64,000 nt of DNA from Warburgia ugandensis (lineage: Eukaryota; Streptophyta; Magnoliopsida; Canellales; Canellaceae): contig CP141133.1 of NCBI GenBank assembly GCA_035236585.1, positions 46,393,729 to 46,457,728 of the forward strand. Direction: 5' to 3'. The translations under genes were made by a program, and so were the position numbers. The notes below the pieces were generated by a model, which was not told where the DNA came from, did no database searches, and was given only the letters and a program-made list of their open reading frames with translations. Below, one piece after another: positions 60,420 through 64,000 of the stretch. Every line of letters begins with the position of its first letter. Positions within the stretch are counted from its first letter, which is position 1.

Positions 60420-60665
60420 GGAAATATAGGATAGTTTTTAAAAAACCACCCTATATTCAAAATGAATATAGGACAATTTTTAGTGACCATCCTATATTTA
60501 TTTCAGTATAAAATGTTTATTTAAAAATCATCCTATATTTTATATAATATAAGAAGGTTGTCCTATATTTTAACCATATTATATAAGACAGTTTTTAAAA
60601 AACTGTCTATATGCTATTGAATATAGGATGATTTTTAGAAAAAAAATCATCTTATATTAAGGGTC
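60420..60665. repeat. Cluster of TATAGGA..TCCTATA palindromes
   Basis: At least six copies of a word like ATAGGAYNRTTTTTA or its complement occur within 245 bp. Examples are 'ataggatagttttt' near 60,427, 'ataggacaattttta' near 60,467, 'aaatcatcctata' near 60,524, 'agacagttttt/aaaaactgtct' near 60,586-60,607 and 'ataggatgatttttag' near 60,624. Dense short repeats in both orientations are typical of CACTA subterminal regions, so this may be the end of another CACTA copy nested here, although no CACTA terminus was found at its edges. Confidence 0.65.
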
Positions 60666-61034
60666 CATTTTCATGCCAATCCATTCATGCACCTTAATTT
60701 TTGTTTGAATAACATAACAAGGTTTAGGAATAACCTTCTTATATGTATTAAAGTAGTTTCACAAGTTCTTTGTACCATTAAAATCTTAAAAACCTGTGAG
60801 GTGTAGATGTTAGCCCATCATTTATTTCATTGACATTTAACTAGTGTTTGGCATGACACATGATGTGTAAACTTAATTGATTAATTAATTCACTTTTTAT
60901 ACATCAAATGATATAAACACTTTAATTTGTCCCCTCATATACAATCATATTCAACCCAAGCAACCTCCTCACCAACGTCATGCACAAAATTCATCTTATT
61001 CTCTTTGATTAGATTGATTGATGGCATTGTTGTA

Positions 61035-64000
61035 GTGATTAAAGGGTATTCAATGCCATGTCACCTAGGTCATCTTCATCATAGAAGTCCCTTAGGGAGG
61101 CTGATAAAATGGCTGACCATCTCATATCATGTCCATCTTGCACATGAAATACTTGTTTTGCTTGACATGCCAAAATAAACTGGTCATTTTGATAGCCGAT
61201 CTTATTGAGGTCAACCAATGTTAAATCAAGGGAATTGGTTCTTATGCTATTTTTGTTGTGTTCCAACCAATCTCACTTAGACACAACCACAGTTCTATAG
61301 GTATAATCAAGCTCCCATATCTCCTATATAACCTTATAAAGTATTGTTAGCTATTGGGTTGTTGTCCTTGAAATTAGAAAAGAAAGTAGCTTTAGCAACT
61401 AAGCTATCACTGTTATCCTATTATGCTCTTAAATTATCACAATCTTTTTGTATGAAAGTGATAACCATTGATGGCATAGCCAGCATACTTTATTGCTTGT
61501 GGTAGAGGTCCCATTGCATTCCAACCCATGCATTTAGAAATACTATGACCTAGAACATCTCATTGATCTAAAACTTGTATATAATATATTAATTAATACG
61601 ATTAAGTAATGTATATGGGCATATACTATTATATAAATCAATTAACTCATCATAGAGCATTGTAAGTAATACCTTTTGACAAAGCCCAGTCATGAAGGAA
61701 CGACAATTCTCATTTTGTAGCCACTTCTCTTTTCTTAAATCTCTTAGATACCTCTCTTTTAAGAAGTCTATGTGCATACTACATAATGATTAGGGATGAA
61801 AGTTATACAACATACCAGCTTTAATAATACATTACTTACCCTTTACCATATATATCTATATATATATGGCTAAACTTCATTAACATTAGTGATTTAATTA
61901 ATTAATGTGAAAGAAACCGAAGAGAGAACATTAGTTGCATACTCAATGTATGGCTGAACTTCATCAACATTAATATTTCACAAGATGTAAAGGTGTGCCT
62001 AGTCCCGTTCCTAATGATCAACAGTCAACACATGACCACCGTATAAAGGTTAACCAACTCTTGGATTAATTAATGCACCTAAATGTTTCTTTATTGGGTT
62101 TCCAGTAGTATCCACTCTTGATAAATACTTAGTGCAAAACTCGACCACTTTTTCTACAATGTAACATCGGTAATACACCCCTTCAGTCAATTATGATTTT
62201 GTACATACCCTTTTAACACCTTCATGTACATTTCAAATGGGTACATCCATCATAAATAAACAAGTCCACACAACCTAACCTCATCAATGAGGTGCACTAT
62301 TAAGTGTACCATGATATTGAAGATGGTAGAAAGATTGCCTTAAGCTTGCATAGGTTTGTCACTAAATGCTTTTAGATTTCTTATAATTTAGAAGTATCTA
62401 CCACCTTCTTGCACAAAGCAATAAAGAAGTAGTAGAATTTAGTAGTAGATCCTCTAACCTTATCTAGTAGCATTGAATATATTGCTACGGGTAGAAGTTG
62501 TTGCATTAATGCATGACAATCATTAGACTTCATCCCCAATAGTTTCATCTCTTCCATGGAGACAATGTTTCTAAAGCTTAAAGATTACCCATCTGGAACT
62601 TTGATATTTGATAGGGTTTTACACACTATTCTTCTCTCCTCTTAGCTAAGGGTATAATTTTCTTCAGGAAAGTATGTTCCTTGGTTGCCCTTATCTTACA
62701 GATGCAACCTTCTCTTCCAACCCATTACAGTGAGATCCATTCAAGCTGCAAGTCCATCCTTTATTTTTCCCAGCATGTCAAGTAAGGAACCGGTCAAACT
62801 TCCATAGACATTCTTTTCAATGTGCATGACATCAAGCACATGCAGCATGTGTAGTGATTTCCAGTATACAAGTTCAAAGAATATTGACTTCTTCTTCCAA
62901 CAGCTTTTAGAGTTGCTTTTATTTGTACACAGAGTTGCCTTCTTCTTCCTCCCCGATGATAGATTAAGGTTCTCAACTTGTTCGAGTGCTTGTTGTCCAG
63001 TCAACCTCTTTGAAGGTGTCCTAGTCTCCACACTATCATTAAATTCCTAATTGTTAAAATGGTATGGATGGTTTCTATGCAACCATCTTCTATGGCCTAG
63101 GAATTCCATCTTCCTACCATATTGAAGTTGTGTGGCACAAGTTTGGTCACTACAAATAGGACAAGCATTATATCCCTTCATTATGCATTCAGCCAAATTA
63201 TCGTATGTAGGAAAGTTGCTTATTGTCCATAGTAGGAAAGCCTTAAGGGTGACTCTTTCTTGTATGCATCAAAGGCTTCAATGCCTACTTACCATAATTT
63301 CTTAAGGTGATCGATCGATGGAGCCAAGTACACGTTGATGTCATTTTCAAGTTACTTGGAACCTGATATTAACATCGTTAATATCATGAACTTTGTCTTC
63401 ATGCACAACAACGACAGAAGGTTGTAACAAACTATTATAACAGGCTAACAACTATACCTGCTCCTCATAGAACCATGAGGATTAATCCCATCTGCAGATA
63501 TTGCAGGTTGTAGGTCTCAGGGTTCTTTTGGAAAATTCAGCTACATGAAGTCTACAAGCTTCGACACAAGGCTATCTGTTGGATGGCATAAATAGTTATC
63601 ACCCACTCTCTGCTTGACATGCTGTACTAGTTTCTTCACTATTTCCTTAATACCAAACATTCTTTGGAATCATTTAATAGGGGGAAAATACCATAGGACC
63701 TTTTGCAAGGACATCTTTCACTTGAATTCTTCCTCATCTTCCATCTTAAATGTCCACAAGTTGGACATATAATTTTATCTTTGTGCTCCTTTCTGCAAAA
63801 GATGCAGTCATTGGGACAAGCATGTATCTTTTCATACTTCAAGCCTAATGTAGCCAAGGTTTTCTTCGCTTCCCATGTCGACCTAAGCAATTTGTTCTCC
63901 TTGGGTAGCATTTTACCAATGACTTTCAACAATTTTGTAAAACCATGATCTAAAATACTAAATCTTCATTTCACATTGTAAAGTTCTCCCATTGCAGACA
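61035..64000 (-). pseudogene. TNP2-type CACTA transposase (Transposase_21), degenerate
   Basis: Minus-strand transposase remnant that would catalyse excision and insertion of CACTA elements. Readable pieces in order: EKIHACPNDCIFCRKEHKD (63,760-63,860) and CPTCGHLRWK; 'GIEAFDAYKKES' near 63,270; GYNACPICSDQTCATQLQYG with MEFLGHRRWLHRNHP near 63,080-63,180; HVLDVMHIEKNVYGSL and MLGKIKDGL (about 62,750-62,830); IKVPDG with SNDCHALMQQLLPVAIYS (about 62,490-62,610); a DUF4218-like part (about 62,200-62,310); VDEVQPYIE and HIDFLKERYLRDLRKEKW (about 61,720-61,960); and a DUF4216-like part (61,040-61,330, 'LVDLNKIGYQNDQFILACQA' and VFHVQDG). These lie in several frames with stops between, so the copy is inactive. 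The N-terminus is outside the window. Confidence 0.88.

Larger units (their letters stand above)
56952..64000 (-). mobile_element. CACTA (En/Spm) DNA transposon, partial in window
   Basis: The left terminus reads CACTACTATGGCGATGGG at 56,952, the signature CACTA end, followed by a subterminal AGTCAGTT/AAAACTGGCT inverted motif. The DNA on its left is the gag region of element E, so the element is inserted there; the three bases before it (CTT) would be one half of the usual 3-bp target duplication. Inside are two minus-strand gene remnants, a TNP2 transposase with DUF4218 and DUF4216 parts (61.0-64.0 kb) and an Ulp1-type protease gene (57.3-58.8 kb), with a tandem repeat and palindromic cluster between them. 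The right terminus and transposase N-terminus lie beyond the window. Both genes contain frameshifts and stops, so this copy is unlikely to be autonomous. Confidence 0.85.

Noticed and set aside
62820-63050. 76-residue plus-strand ORF with Cys residues
   Set aside because: Antisense shadow of the TNP2 transposase segment with the DVMHIEKN motif.

Overview
The window looks like heterochromatic DNA from a large-genome flowering plant. It is AT-rich and consists almost entirely of old Ty3/gypsy LTR retrotransposon copies, with a CACTA DNA transposon, a LINE scrap and an array of miniature LTR-type (TRIM-like) units. I found no intact host gene, tRNA, rRNA or CRISPR array. The diagnostic signals are plant-type ones: Athila-like coding remnants with a tRNA-Asp-type primer site, Tekay-like chromovirus coding with a Met-tRNA-type primer site and a C-terminal chromodomain, TNP2/DUF4218/DUF4216/Ulp1 pieces of a CACTA element, and an RTE-type LINE endonuclease. 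The sequence alone does not identify the species.

Layout. 0.6-1.2 kb: 5' piece of an RTE LINE (minus) whose N-terminus is a 23-residue in-frame repeat. 2.5-6.2 kb: two Tekay-like LTR fragments in opposite orientation. 6.4-8.7 kb: TRIM-like units that switch orientation in the middle of the array. 8.7-21.0 kb: two minus-strand Athila-like elements, the first (LTR 11.4-14.2 kb) apparently nested in the second (LTR 18.3-21.0 kb). 21.7-28.4 kb: minus-strand Athila-type LTRs, several stacked in tandem. 28.4-30.1 kb: a plus-strand LTR meeting them head to head. 30.1-34.3 kb: the 5' end of a minus-strand Tekay-like element. 34.3-42.0 kb: a plus-strand Tekay-like element with most of pol and an unusually long LTR of about 4.7 kb. 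42.0-44.4 kb: a second plus-strand Athila-type LTR. 44.4-56.95 kb: two minus-strand Athila-like elements, the second (LTR 48.9-51.3 kb) apparently inserted in the pol of the first. 56.95 kb to the window end: a CACTA element inserted in the gag region of that second element. The relative order is therefore old Athila, then younger Athila, then CACTA.

Nothing here works together as a cellular pathway. The observations most worth following are shared or structured non-coding pieces: a block of about 400 bp present both in the long Tekay-like LTRs and in the leaders of the Athila-like elements; short inverted repeats just downstream of the TATA box in several Athila-type LTRs; a conserved paired CATGCA motif in their U3; a cluster of hairpins at 22.5-22.8 kb; a 194-bp tandem repeat inside the CACTA element; and two nested insertions that appear to lie at the same point of the Athila pol. 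All similarities were judged by eye; no alignment or database search was run.
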